A DNA stretch of 64,000 bases, taken from positions 248,001 to 312,000 of the forward strand of contig CAWHFP010000009.1 of assembly GCA_963828445.1 (NCBI GenBank), read 5' to 3'. The DNA is from Bog-532 sp963828445 (lineage in GTDB: Bacteria; Actinomycetota; Actinomycetes; Streptosporangiales; Streptosporangiaceae). The notes below the pieces were generated by a model that was not told where the DNA came from, made no database searches, and worked only from the letters and a program-made list of their open reading frames with translations. Of this stretch, positions 15,956-28,093 are shown in pieces (the stretch's first letter is position 1; each line of letters opens with the position of its first letter). The translations under genes and the position numbers were made by a program.

Positions 15956-16663
15956 GTGCCGGGCAAGGGGACACTGCGGGGCCTGGCCCAGTGGGCCGTG
16001 CACCGGGCCTGGCGGGCCGTCCGGGACGCGGGCGCGGTGACCGCCGGCAGTCCGGCCGGACGCCGGTTCGCGGCGTTCGGGTCCGGTTCGGTGGTCGTGT
16101 TCCCGCCGGGCGCGATCTTCGGTGAGCCGTGGATCGAGATCGGCTCCGACACCCTGGTCGGCCAGCACGTGAGCATCTCGGCCGGGATCGTGCCCGGTCA
16201 GGAGCTGGGGCCGGCCACGCTGCTGCGGATCGGGGACCGCTGCGTCATCGGCCGGGGCACCCACATCGTGGCTCACCAGCGGATCGACATCGGCGACGAC
16301 GTGTTCACCGGGCCGTACGTCTACATCACCGACCAGAACCACGGCTACGCCGACCCGGAGGTCCCGATCGGGCGGCAGTGGCCGGCCAACAGCCCGGTGT
16401 CGATCGGCGCGGGCAGCTGGCTGGGCGCGGGCGCGATCGTGCTGCCCGGCACCCGCATCGGCCGCAACGTGGTGGTCGGGGCCGGCTCGGTGGTCCGCGG
16501 CGTGTTCGGCGACCACTGCGTGCTGGCCGGAGTCCCGGCCAAGGTCATCCGGACCTATGAGCCGGGGACGGGCTGGCAGGCCGCCCGGCCCGAGCTCAAC
16601 GGGACCCTAGCCGACCCGGAGGGCGTCCAGGGCGTCCCGGAGCCGCCCCACCCGGTGGTCTAG
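15956..16663 (+). CDS. Hexapeptide-repeat acyltransferase
   Basis: 235 residues from GTG 15956, 17 bp after rlmN. A basic amphipathic N terminus is followed by a left-handed beta-helix: repeats such as IEIGSDTLVGQHVSISAG, IGDRCVIGRGTHIVAHQ, IDIGDDVFTG, IGAGSWLGAGAIVLPG and IGRNVVVGAGSVVRGV, then VLAGVPAKVI. The loop YITDQNHGYADPEVP holds the catalytic-type Asn-His pair of the maltose O-acetyltransferase/NodL group. The likely reaction is acetyl or acyl transfer to a sugar or polymer; the substrate is not predictable. The 3' end overlaps the end of the convergent response-regulator gene by 57 bp. Confidence 0.85.
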   Translation: MPGKGTLRGLAQWAVHRAWRAVRDAGAVTAGSPAGRRFAAFGSGSVVVFPPGAIFGEPWIEIGSDTLVGQHVSISAGIVPGQELGPATLLRIGDRCVIGRGTHIVAHQRIDIGDDVFTGPYVYITDQNHGYADPEVPIGRQWPANSPVSIGAGSWLGAGAIVLPGTRIGRNVVVGAGSVVRGVFGDHCVLAGVPAKVIRTYEPGTGWQAARPELNGTLADPEGVQGVPEPPHPVV

Positions 16664-17409
16664 CTGCGCGGCGCAGTCGGCCAGCACGTTGTCCGAGCTG
16701 ACCGCGGGCTGGCTGGCCAGCACCCCGACCAGGTCCTCGACCGCGGCCAGCCGGCTGGACAGCTCCAGCAGCAGCGGCTGCGGGCCCTCGCCGGTGCCGG
16801 GCTCGGGGGTGGCCGGCACCACGTCCTGGCCCGGAGATCCGGCGGTGTCCGCGGCCGCGCCGGCGTCCGGGCTGGCCGCGTCCGGGCCGCCCTGGCGCCC
16901 AGGGCTGGCCGGGTTGTCGGGCTGGCCGGGGCGGAGATGGCCTTGCGGGCCGGGGCCCGCTCCAGGGCCGCGCCGGTGCCCAGCTGGCTGCGCAGCAGCT
17001 CGGCCTGCTCGCGCAGCTGCCGGTTCTTGGTGTACAGCTCGACGAACACCGCGACCTTGGCCCGCAGCACCCACGGGTCGAACGGCTTGGAGATGTAGTC
17101 CACCGCGCCGGCCGCGTAGCCGCGGAAGGCGTGGTCCGGCTCGGCGCTGGCCGCGGTCAGGAAGATGATCGGCACGTCGCGGGTCTTCGGCCGCCGCTTG
17201 ATGTGCGAGGCGGTCTCGAAGCCGTCCATGCCCGGCATCACCACGTCCAGCAGGATCACCGCGAACTCGTCGACCAGCAGCGCCTTCAGCGCGTCCTCGC
17301 CGGACTGGACCGTGACCAGGGTCTGGTTCAGCGAGGACAGGATGGCCTCCAGCGCGACCAGGTTCTCGCGCCGGTCGTCGACGAGCAGGATCCGTGCCTT
17401 ACTGGTCAC
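16607..17409 (-). CDS. Response regulator, REC domain with C-terminal helical extension (frameshifted as sequenced)
   Basis: The first 125 residues from ATG 17407-17409 are a CheY-like receiver: ILLVDDRRENLVALEAILSS, phospho-acceptor Asp55 in ILLDVVMPGMDG, FLTAAS, and the Lys of YISKPFDP. A coiled-coil segment follows (LYTKNRQLREQAELLRSQLG). Near 16919 the observed frame changes to an Arg/Pro-rich shadow. Inserting one G (CCCGACAAC to CCCGGACAAC) restores an acidic linker and a helical C terminus (LSSRLAAVEDLVGVLAS) ending at 16607, 267 residues in all. No DNA-binding domain is present, so it is a signal-relay or output-by-interaction protein. It lies 21 bp after the hybrid kinase, in the same operon. 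Confidence 0.85.
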
Positions 17410-17430
17410 CTCAGCAGCTCCTTCGGCCCG

Positions 17431-20898
<3,468 letters not shown>

Positions 20899-21153
20899 CG
20901 TGCTCCCTCCAAGGCAGTGCACCGCCGTCCGTGCTGGCGTGCGCTCAGGCCGTACTTCCATCCTCGCCAAGCAGGCCTATCGTTCTCTAGTAAGTTCTTT
21001 AGGATGTGTCGATAGAAAGTATTAACCTCACGAGTCTGTCACGATGGGGACAAGGCCTCAGCACTTAGCGACTAATCGTTTGCCGCTGAGCTGTGCTAGT
21101 CCCGATCGGGTCCAGGCTCGGCCAGCACGGCTAGGCAAGGACCGAGAGGACAC

Positions 21154-23538
21154 GTGAGGGAGCGCAGCCACCTCGTCGCCTCCGCGGCGTATCAGCCCGA
21201 CCCGGCGGCCGCGGCGTCAGCCCGGCGTTTCGTGCGGCAGACCCTCCAGTCCTGGGACATCGCGTCACGGTCCACCGAGGCGGACCGGCTGGTCGACGAC
21301 GCCGTGCTGCTCACCAGTGAGCTGGTCACCAACGCGGTCGTGCACGCCGGAACCGATCTCGATGTTACCTGCCGGATCGCGGCCGGCGACTTGGAGATCG
21401 CGGTCCGGGACCGGCACCCGTCCCGGACCTTGCCCGACATTCCCGAGGCCGCCAGCCTGTCGGCCGAACGGGGCCGGGGCCTGCTGCTGCCGTCCGCGCT
21501 GGCCTCATCCTGGGGTGTCACCTACGCCCGCACGGCCAAGGCGGTCTGGTTCCGCATGAGCCTGGCCCGGGCCGAAGCCGGCGACGACGAGGCCGCGCCG
21601 CCCGCGGGCACCTCCGTGGCCGGCACCGCCAGCCCGCCCGCCGAGCTGGCCCCGGCCGGCGCGGGCGCGCCCACGGGTGGGCCCGCCGAACGGCACACGG
21701 GCCGGGACGGGGCCGCGGCCAGCTTCGTGGCCGCCCAGGTGGCGTTCACCGGGACCGACCCGAACTCCGACGAACTGGCCAGCACGCCCCGGCGCGGGGC
21801 CGCGCTGGCCCCGCTGGCCAGCCATCCGCCGGCCCGGATCACCGACGAGGACGACCCGGCCGCCGCCCTCCGGCCCGACCTGGGCACCTTGAGCTACGAC
21901 GAGCTGCTCCGGCACACCGTGGAGACCGCCCGCGACGTGGTCACCGCCGACGCGGCCTACGCCCTGGTCGCCGACGAGGACGGTGAGCTGCGGGTGCGGG
22001 CCGCGGCCGGGGTCGGGGTCTCCGAGTCGCTGTTCGCCCCGTCGGTGCCCGCGGTGTTCGCCGACGGCGCCGCGGCCAAGTCCCTGGTCACCGTGCCGTT
22101 CCTGGTCGACGGCCGCGTCACCGGCGTGCTCGGGGCCGCCGCCACCTCGCCCGACCGGTTCGACGGCAGCGACGCGGCCCGGCTCCAGCGGGTCGCCGAC
22201 CGGGTGGCCATGTCGCTGGAACGGGCCCGCCTCAGCGAGCTGGAGCGCAAGCGGCGCGGCCGGATCGGCTTCCTGGCCGAGGCCAGCGAGCTGCTGGCCA
22301 GCACGCTGGACCAGGAGAAGACGATCTCGCTGATCGCCCAGCTGGTGGTGCCGCGGCTGGCCGCCTGGTGCGCGGTGCTGCTGGCCGACGAGGCCGGTGA
22401 GCTGCAGCCCGAGCCGGTGTACGTGTGGCACGCCGACGAGTCGCTGATCGATCCGCTGGCCGGCCTGCTGGCCGCGGTCGGGCCGCCCGAGGCCGACGAG
22501 GCCGGCCGGAGCTGGTCGCTGGCCATGGACATCGGACCGGACCTGGTCGACGAGGCGGTGGTGCTGGCCTCCGACGCGGCCTGGTGCTTCCCGCTGGCCG
22601 CCCGCGGGCGCAGCCTGGGCGTGGTCGTCATCGGCCGCCCGCGCGGCGACCGGCCGCCCCGCGAGGCCCTGGAGCTGGCCGAGGACCTGGCCCGGCGGGC
22701 CGCCCTGGCCCTGGACAACGCCCGGCTGTACGAGCAGCAGCAGCTGACCAGCCAGGCCCTGCAGCGCAGCCTGCTGCCGCCGGAGCTGCCCCAGATCCCC
22801 CGCATCGACCTGTCCGTGGCCCACCAGGTCGCGGGCGAGGGCAACGAGGTCGGCGGCGACTTCTACGACGTGTACCCGGCCGGGCCGAACCGCTGGCGGT
22901 TCGCCATCGGCGACGTCTGCGGCACCGGGCCGGAAGCGGCCGCCGTGACCGGGCTGGCCCGGCACGCCCTGCGCATCCTGGCCCGGGAGGGCCACGACGT
23001 GGCCGACGTGGTCGGCCGGCTGAACGAGCTCATCCTGGAGGAGAGCGCCCGCGGCCGCTTCCTCACCCTGCTGCACGGCGAGCTGACCATGCTGGGCACG
23101 GACGGCTCGGCCGACTCCGACGGCGCCCTGTTCGACGGCGGCGGCGAGGAGGGCCCGCGGCCTTCGGCGCGGCTGCGCCTGGTCTCGGCCGGCCACCCGC
23201 TGCCGCTGCTGCTGCGGGCGGCCGACCCGGACGGGACCCCGCAGCCCGCGGCCGAGCCGCAGCCGCTGCTGGGCGTGATGAGCGACCTCACCTACTCGGC
23301 CCAGACCGCCACCCTGTTCCCGGGTGACGTGCTGCTGTCGGTCACCGACGGCATCACCGAACGCAAGGACGCCCGGGGCCGCCTGCTGGACGACGACGAC
23401 GGCCTGGCCGCGCTGCTGGCCCGCTGCCGCGGCCTCAACGCCGGCGCGGTGGCCGCCCGCATCGTCCGCGCCGCCGAGGACTTCGGGGCTGCCCCGCGCA
23501 CCGACGACATGGCCCTGCTGGTCCTGCGCGCCGTCTGA
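21154..23538 (+). CDS. Anti-sigma-type ATPase / GAF / GAF / SpoIIE-like PP2C phosphatase
   Basis: 794 residues from GTG 21154, with GAGAGGA upstream. Residues about 15-130 form a GHKL ATPase of the RsbW/SpoIIAB type, with N box ELVTNAVVHA and a glycine-rich ERGRGLLLPSA box. An Ala/Gly/Pro-rich linker leads to two GAF domains (about 245-365 and 370-530). Residues 545-794 are a PPM/SpoIIE phosphatase with metal-binding Asp569 (GGDFYDV), Asp587 (IGDVCGTG), VTDGITERKD and a final RTDDMALLVL. Such proteins both phosphorylate and dephosphorylate anti-sigma antagonists (partner switching). It is divergent from the poly-HAMP kinase, with a 255-bp shared promoter region containing AT-rich patches. Confidence 0.9.
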   Translation: MRERSHLVASAAYQPDPAAAASARRFVRQTLQSWDIASRSTEADRLVDDAVLLTSELVTNAVVHAGTDLDVTCRIAAGDLEIAVRDRHPSRTLPDIPEAASLSAERGRGLLLPSALASSWGVTYARTAKAVWFRMSLARAEAGDDEAAPPAGTSVAGTASPPAELAPAGAGAPTGGPAERHTGRDGAAASFVAAQVAFTGTDPNSDELASTPRRGAALAPLASHPPARITDEDDPAAALRPDLGTLSYDELLRHTVETARDVVTADAAYALVADEDGELRVRAAAGVGVSESLFAPSVPAVFADGAAAKSLVTVPFLVDGRVTGVLGAAATSPDRFDGSDAARLQRVADRVAMSLERARLSELERKRRGRIGFLAEASELLASTLDQEKTISLIAQLVVPRLAAWCAVLLADEAGELQPEPVYVWHADESLIDPLAGLLAAVGPPEADEAGRSWSLAMDIGPDLVDEAVVLASDAAWCFPLAARGRSLGVVVIGRPRGDRPPREALELAEDLARRAALALDNARLYEQQQLTSQALQRSLLPPELPQIPRIDLSVAHQVAGEGNEVGGDFYDVYPAGPNRWRFAIGDVCGTGPEAAAVTGLARHALRILAREGHDVADVVGRLNELILEESARGRFLTLLHGELTMLGTDGSADSDGALFDGGGEEGPRPSARLRLVSAGHPLPLLLRAADPDGTPQPAAEPQPLLGVMSDLTYSAQTATLFPGDVLLSVTDGITERKDARGRLLDDDDGLAALLARCRGLNAGAVAARIVRAAEDFGAAPRTDDMALLVLRAV

Positions 23539-23618
23539 CTCGGCCAGCGGCCCGGCCGGAGCGGCCGGCGCCCGGGGTCCGGGGCGGTCCCCCGGGCCCG
23601 GTCGCTAGCGTTGGGGAC

Positions 23619-24563
23619 ATGAGAGCTGTGGGAGTCATCGAGTGGGGCGGCCCGGACGCGCTGCAGGTGGTGGAGCTGCCCGTTCCCGAGGCCGGCCCGG
23701 GCCAGGTGCGCATCCGGGTCCACGCCGCCGCGGTCAACCCGACCGACACCGTGCTGCGGGACGGCTCGCGGGCCGAGCAGCTGCGGGACGTCCCGGCGCC
23801 GCACGTGCCGGGCATGGACGCGGCCGGCGTGCTCGACCAGATCGGTCCCGGCGTCGAGACCGAGCTGCGCGTCGGGGACCCGGTCATGGCCATCGTGGTC
23901 CCGCACGGCACCCACGGGGCCTACGCCGAGCAGATCGTGGTCCCGGCCGAGTCCGTGGTCCGCGCCCCGGCCGGGGCCAGCCACGCCGAAGCGGCCAGCC
24001 TGCCCATGAACGCGCTCACCGTCCGGGCCGCCCTGGACGTGCTGGACCTGCGGCCGGGCCAGACCCTGGCCGTCTCCGGCGCGGCCGGCGCGGTCGGCGG
24101 CTACGCGGTCCAGCTGGGCAAGGCCGACGGCCTGCGGATCGTGGCCGACGCCAGCCCGGCCGACGAGAAGCTGGTCACCGCGCTGGGCGCCGACCTGGTG
24201 GTGCCGCGCGGCGACGACTTCGGCGCCCGCGTGCGCGCGGTCGTGCCCGGCGGCGCCGACGGCCTCATCGACGCCGCCCTGCTCGACGAGCAGGCCATCT
24301 CCGCCGTCCGCGACGGAGGCCGGATCGCCACCGTCCGCGGCTACGAGGGCCCGGCCCAGGCCGAGCGGGGCATCACCTTCCACCCGGTGTTCGTCCGCTT
24401 CTACGCCCAGGAACAGGCCAAACTCGACCGGCTCCGCCAGCAGGCCGAGTCCGGCCAGGTCACCTTGCGAGTGGCCCGGACCTTCCCGGCCGACCAGGCC
24501 CCGGAAGCCCACCGCATCCTCGAAGCCGGCGGCACCCGCGGCCGCCTCATCCTCGAGTTCTGA
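23619..24563 (+). CDS. NADP-dependent quinone oxidoreductase-like MDR protein
   Basis: 314 residues from ATG 23619. Medium-chain dehydrogenase/reductase of the zinc-free quinone-reductase branch. The GroES-like N terminus has VHAAAVNPTDTVLRDG and PHVPGMDAAGVLDQIGPGVE. The Rossmann part has VSGAAGAVGGYAVQLGKADG, the AxxGxxG-type nucleotide loop. The catalytic zinc cysteines of alcohol dehydrogenases are absent. It ends with HRILEAGGTRGRLILEF, as in quinone reductases. Likely reduces quinones or enones with NADPH. It stands alone; the GC-rich 80-bp spacer before it contains overlapping hairpins that could end the PP2C transcript. Confidence 0.85.
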   Translation: MRAVGVIEWGGPDALQVVELPVPEAGPGQVRIRVHAAAVNPTDTVLRDGSRAEQLRDVPAPHVPGMDAAGVLDQIGPGVETELRVGDPVMAIVVPHGTHGAYAEQIVVPAESVVRAPAGASHAEAASLPMNALTVRAALDVLDLRPGQTLAVSGAAGAVGGYAVQLGKADGLRIVADASPADEKLVTALGADLVVPRGDDFGARVRAVVPGGADGLIDAALLDEQAISAVRDGGRIATVRGYEGPAQAERGITFHPVFVRFYAQEQAKLDRLRQQAESGQVTLRVARTFPADQAPEAHRILEAGGTRGRLILEF

Positions 24564-24626
24564 CGTCGAACCCGATACGGCCGGATGGGCACGGATAACA
24601 GGAAGATCGCACCTGCTTGAACCGGC

Positions 24627-24656
24627 TTGACACCCCTTGCGTGTGATCGATAGCAA
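24627..24656 (+). promoter_or_regulatory. Sigma-70-type promoter candidate for the T7SS operon
   Basis: TTGACA at 24627-24632 and TAGCAA at 24651-24656 are separated by 18 bp. It lies 115 bp upstream of the first T7SS gene and just before the tandem 13-bp repeats. The -35 box matches the consensus exactly; the -10 box is fair. Confidence 0.5.
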
Positions 24657-24703
24657 TGGTCGCGCCAGCGGTTCGGCCGGTCAGCGAAATGGTCCGCGAA
24701 CCG

Positions 24704-24755
24704 ATCAGCGTGCACCATCAGCCTGCCCAATCAGGCTGCCCGATCAGACTGCACT
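24704..24755. repeat. Four tandem 13-bp repeats upstream of the T7SS genes
   Basis: Four directly adjacent copies in exact register: ATCAGCGTGCACC, ATCAGCCTGCCCA, ATCAGGCTGCCCG, ATCAGACTGCACT. ATCAG and TGC are invariant in every copy (consensus ATCAG-NN-TGC-NCN). The array ends 16 bp before the ATG at 24772, so it lies in the 5' leader between promoter and ribosome binding site. It is either a repeated regulator site, an RNA element, or a slippage-prone tract. Confidence 0.85.
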
Positions 24756-24771
24756 GGGGGAAGGCGGGGCC

Positions 24772-25080
24772 ATGGCGGACCCGAACGCGGACCTGAAGGT
24801 CGAGTTTGACCTGCTCAATTCGGCCAAGAAGACGCTGACCACGCTGACCTCGGAGTTCCAGAACATCAAGGCCCAGGAGAGCGGCTACGACGGCGCCATG
24901 GGCTCGGGGGACATCACCGGCGCCCTGGGCTCGTTCTCCGGCAACTGGGACTACCACCGGAACAAGCTGGTGGGCTCGATGCAGGCCCTCGGCCAGCTGA
25001 TCGACGAGTCCGAGAAGCAGTTCCACCAGACCGACGACCAGCTGGCCAAGAACCTGAAGTCCAAGACGGAGAAGAAGTAG
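24772..25080 (+). CDS. WXG100-like ESX protein
   Basis: 102 residues from ATG 24772 after a purine-rich GGGGGAAGG site. It is helical throughout, in a helix-turn-helix arrangement like EsxA/EsxB. The mid-protein turn is GSFSGNWDYHRNKL, with a Trp near the expected WxG place but without a strict WxG. The C terminus is Lys-rich and charged. It is probably a secreted substrate or the partner of the next protein, with which it is co-transcribed (39-bp gap). It resembles the small ESX-type proteins that precede T7SS-signal toxins in actinobacteria. Confidence 0.75.
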   Translation: MADPNADLKVEFDLLNSAKKTLTTLTSEFQNIKAQESGYDGAMGSGDITGALGSFSGNWDYHRNKLVGSMQALGQLIDESEKQFHQTDDQLAKNLKSKTEKK

Positions 25081-25119
25081 CCGCCCGGCCGCCAGCACCG
25101 GCCACCAAGGGGGAACGAC

Positions 25120-26607
25120 GTGGGACGACCACCCGGCTATCAGTGGGAGCCGCTGGGCCTGAGCGAGGACCCGGTACCGGGCGACCCGGGCCGGATCAGC
25201 CAGGAGGCTGCCCACCTGGCCTCGGTGGCCAAGGAGATCTCCGACCAGGTCTCGCGGCTGCACACGATGGCCGCGGGCGGCACGGACGGCGCGCTCAAGG
25301 GCCAGTACGCGGACAAGATCCACTCTTCGTCCAAGGACCTGGCCGACACGCTGGACAAGGTGGTGGGCCGGTACCAGAAGGTGGCCGCCGCCCTGAACAA
25401 CTGGATCCCGGACCTGGAACAGGCGCAGAAGATGTCGCTCCAGGCCCTGAACGACGCCGAGGGCCCGGCCAAGAAGCTCAACGCGACCGTCGCGCTGCCG
25501 AGCGGGAACAACCTGACCGCCCAGCAGAAGACGGATGTGGCCAACTACCACACCGCGATGAAGCAGGCCCAGGGCGCGCTGGAGGCGGCCAAGCAGCTGC
25601 TCGGCAAGGCCACCTCGCTGCGGGACAACTCGGCCAGCCACTACGCCAGCGTGATCCACAGTGCCTGCGACGACAGCATGAAGGACTCCTGGTGGGACTC
25701 GTTCAAGGAATGGGTCAGCCAGTACGCCGGCATCATCAAGGACATCTGCCAGGTCCTGGAGGTCATCGCGACCGTGCTGGCCATCGTGGCCTTGTTCATC
25801 CCGGGGCTGGATATCGTGGCCGCGCTGTTGTGGATCGGCTTCGGGCTGACCGCGCTGGCCCTGGTCGGCCGGGTCATGCTGGCCGCCACCGGCAACGGCT
25901 CCTGGCTGGACGTGGCCCTGGACGCGTTCGCGATGCTGACCTTCGGCGCGGGCAAGCTGGCCAGCGGCGGCCTCAAGGCCGCCGCCGAGGGCACGGAGGC
26001 GCTGGGCAAGACCAGCGTGACCGCGGAGCGGACGGCCATGGTGGAGCGGGCCCTGTTCCGGCTGGCCGACTCCGGCGACACGCTCACCCTGGAAGAAAAG
26101 GCCAACGTGCTGGTCAAGTTCGCCGCCAAGAGCGCCCCGAAGCTGGCCCCGGACCTGGCCAAGTTCGAGGGCAAGCTGCCCCTGCTGACCCGGATCGCGC
26201 TGAAGCTCGGCGGCACCTCCGAGGACGTCGGCAACCTGCGCACGCTCATCGGCGGGGCCCAGCGCTTCGCCAGCGACGGCACGTTCGCGTCCAACCTGGC
26301 CTCGGGCAAGGCGATGACCGCGATCCTGGGCCTGAACGCGACCGCGGCGTTCACGGCCGGCGTCGGCGCGCCGGTGGTGGGCGGCCTGGAGTGGTACAAC
26401 ACCGACGGCAGCGCCCCGGTCCACATCGGCTCGGTGCCGCTCCAGCTGCACCTGCCGGAGAACCCGGTCAGCACGGCGTTCGACAAGGCCGAGGACGCCA
26501 CCACGATGGAGGACGGCCTGAGCACCGCCCAGGTCGACGACATCCTGCGCTCGATCAGCGGGATACCGCCGATCCCGTCGTTCAGCGCCTCCTCGGGCTC
26601 GTGGTAG
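25120..26607 (+). CDS. Putative T7SS-secreted multidomain protein (effector candidate)
   Basis: 495 residues from GTG 25120 with GGGGGAA upstream. The N terminus, WEPLGLSEDPVPGDPGR followed by about 170 helical residues, has the pattern of the putative T7SS-secreted-protein signal domain found at the start of actinobacterial polymorphic toxins. Residues about 205-255 contain two hydrophobic helices (ICQVLEVIATVLAIVALFIPG, then AALLWIGFGLTALALVG), which could be a pore or membrane-translocation segment. The Ala/Gly/Lys-rich C-terminal 230 residues match no toxin fold that I recognise. It overlaps the next gene by 7 nt, a pairing often seen for effector and immunity or chaperone genes. Confidence 0.75.
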   Translation: MGRPPGYQWEPLGLSEDPVPGDPGRISQEAAHLASVAKEISDQVSRLHTMAAGGTDGALKGQYADKIHSSSKDLADTLDKVVGRYQKVAAALNNWIPDLEQAQKMSLQALNDAEGPAKKLNATVALPSGNNLTAQQKTDVANYHTAMKQAQGALEAAKQLLGKATSLRDNSASHYASVIHSACDDSMKDSWWDSFKEWVSQYAGIIKDICQVLEVIATVLAIVALFIPGLDIVAALLWIGFGLTALALVGRVMLAATGNGSWLDVALDAFAMLTFGAGKLASGGLKAAAEGTEALGKTSVTAERTAMVERALFRLADSGDTLTLEEKANVLVKFAAKSAPKLAPDLAKFEGKLPLLTRIALKLGGTSEDVGNLRTLIGGAQRFASDGTFASNLASGKAMTAILGLNATAAFTAGVGAPVVGGLEWYNTDGSAPVHIGSVPLQLHLPENPVSTAFDKAEDATTMEDGLSTAQVDDILRSISGIPPIPSFSASSGSW

Positions 26608-27209
26608 CCGGGCCAGCCGGCTACACGCTGGTCCTGCCGCCCGGCTGGGAGCGGATCCCGGCCCGGCAGGGCGCCGAGGACGCGATCAAGGCCATCCTGG
26701 ACGTCAAGTTCAAGGAGCTGCCGCCGGACCTGCCCCGCGATCAGCTGGCGCCGTACCGGGCCGAGATCGAGGGCAAGCTGCGCAAGGCCGCCGCCCAGGC
26801 CCGCAAGAACGGCGCCATCGACCTCTACCTGCCGGTCCAGCTGCGCAACGGCCTGCCGGTGCCGGCCTCGTTCGTGGTGTCCGAGGGGGCGATCCCCACC
26901 GCCGGCGTCACCGAGCCCGACCAGATCGTCAGGGCCCTGGTGGCCGAGAGCGAGGACGGGACCCCGGTGACGGTGGACGGGGTACCCGGGGCCCGCAGCG
27001 AGCGGTCGGCCGGCCCGGACCCGGAGCAGGGCATCGAGTTCGGCTCCCGCCGGGTCGACTACATGGTGCCGGTGCCCGGTGAGACCGGCCGCTGGCTGCT
27101 GTTCGCGTTCTCGACCCTGGGCGCCGGTGACCCCGGCGACCAGGTCGCGCGGGTACTGGTCCAGTTGTTCGACGCGATGATGTCCACGTTCCGCTGGGCT
27201 ACCGTGTGA
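26601..27209 (+). CDS. Unknown protein coupled to the T7SS effector candidate
   Basis: 202 residues from GTG 26601, overlapping the previous stop by 7 nt. It begins GYTLVLPPGWERIPA, a pattern seen at the start of Mog1/PsbP-like folds. A charged helix (EIEGKLRKAAAQARKNGA), a beta-rich middle (DLYLPVQLRNGLPVPASFVV) and VDYMVPVPGETGRWLLFAFST near the end suggest a single alpha/beta domain. No signal peptide, no membrane helix. Position suggests a dedicated chaperone, escort or immunity factor; this is inference only. Confidence 0.7.
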   Translation: MVAGPAGYTLVLPPGWERIPARQGAEDAIKAILDVKFKELPPDLPRDQLAPYRAEIEGKLRKAAAQARKNGAIDLYLPVQLRNGLPVPASFVVSEGAIPTAGVTEPDQIVRALVAESEDGTPVTVDGVPGARSERSAGPDPEQGIEFGSRRVDYMVPVPGETGRWLLFAFSTLGAGDPGDQVARVLVQLFDAMMSTFRWATV

Positions 27210-27239
27210 CCGGGGGATCCCCACGGAAGGAGCCATCCA

Positions 27240-27860
27240 GTGCCTGATCCGGAGATCTGGAGCCTGAACAGCAAAAAGGGATGGCCCAAGATCGACTACG
27301 ACAAGGGGATCTGGATTCCGTGCCCGGCCCCGGACGAGGGCGACCAGACCAGGAACGAGCGGTGGGCGAAGCTCTACGCCACCGCCTGGTGGGAAGTCTC
27401 CGGCTTCAAGCACGGCAAGAAGCAGGTCAGGAACATGGAGCAGGGGCTGCTGGAGATCCAGCAGGGCATCTACGACACCCAGCCCTGCCACAGCGCGGTG
27501 CTGCACCTGCCCAACGTGAACATGGTTCCGCTGCCGGTCATGGTGGCGACCTGGGAGGCGGTCGGCGACGCCGACCGCCAGCTGCGGGTGCTGGTGCACG
27601 CCGACGAGCCCGAGGCGGTCGAGACCCCGCTGGTCGAGCCGTTCACGGCCGAGAAGCTCGGCACCGGGCTCAAGTCCCAGTACCTGCAGAAGTTCCAGCA
27701 CGGCCCGGACCTGACCGGGGTGGTGAACTACGCCTGGCGGGTGGCGGACATGGAGACCGACGTGCGGGTGTTCACGGCCTGCGGTGACCTGGGCCGGCTG
27801 CAGGCGGCCATGCCGGACATCGACCAGCTGACCAACACGATCTCGGTCGAGCCGCTATGA
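27240..27860 (+). CDS. Unknown T7SS-locus protein
   Basis: 206 residues from GTG 27240 with GGAAGGA upstream. It is soluble, with many aromatic residues: EIWSLNSKKGWPKIDYDKG, WAKLYATAWWEVSGF, then AVLHLPNVNMVPLPVMVAT and a C-terminal DMETDVRVFTACGDLGRL. It could be a distant relative of the preceding protein, because both share a beta-strand order around the central LP...V...VPLP region; this is weak. It overlaps the following membrane-protein gene by ATGA, so it belongs to the same operon. Function unknown. Confidence 0.7.
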   Translation: MPDPEIWSLNSKKGWPKIDYDKGIWIPCPAPDEGDQTRNERWAKLYATAWWEVSGFKHGKKQVRNMEQGLLEIQQGIYDTQPCHSAVLHLPNVNMVPLPVMVATWEAVGDADRQLRVLVHADEPEAVETPLVEPFTAEKLGTGLKSQYLQKFQHGPDLTGVVNYAWRVADMETDVRVFTACGDLGRLQAAMPDIDQLTNTISVEPL

Positions 27861-28093
27861 CGTTCCGCGGCGCGATCGGGGCCTTCCTGCTCGGCTTCGT
27901 AATGTTCGTGGCGGCCATCGTCTCGTTCGGCGTGAACGCTCCCACCGTGGTCGGGGCGCTGTTCCTGGTGGCCATGGTGGCCTGCGGCGTGGTTGGCTTG
28001 GTGCTCGCGGCCCGGGGCTCGAGCCGGCTGAAGGCCACCGCCCGCGCCGCCCAGCAGCAACAGGCTCAGCAGAGGGAACCGTGGGACGACTGA
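27857..28093 (+). CDS. Small two-helix membrane protein, T7SS locus
   Basis: 78 residues from ATG 27857 (4-nt overlap with the previous gene). Helix one is AIGAFLLGFVMFVAAIVSFG; helix two is VGALFLVAMVACGVVGLVLA. The cytoplasmic tail is Gln/Arg-rich (ARAAQQQQAQQREPW). It overlaps the start of the next membrane protein by 13 nt. It could be a membrane component that replaces missing Ecc subunits; there is no direct evidence. Confidence 0.7.
   Translation: MTFRGAIGAFLLGFVMFVAAIVSFGVNAPTVVGALFLVAMVACGVVGLVLAARGSSRLKATARAAQQQQAQQREPWDD

Noticed and set aside
24704..24755. CRISPR-like or iteron origin
   Set aside because: Repeats are only 13 bp with no spacers, and no rep or cas gene is near; better read as a promoter-proximal array.
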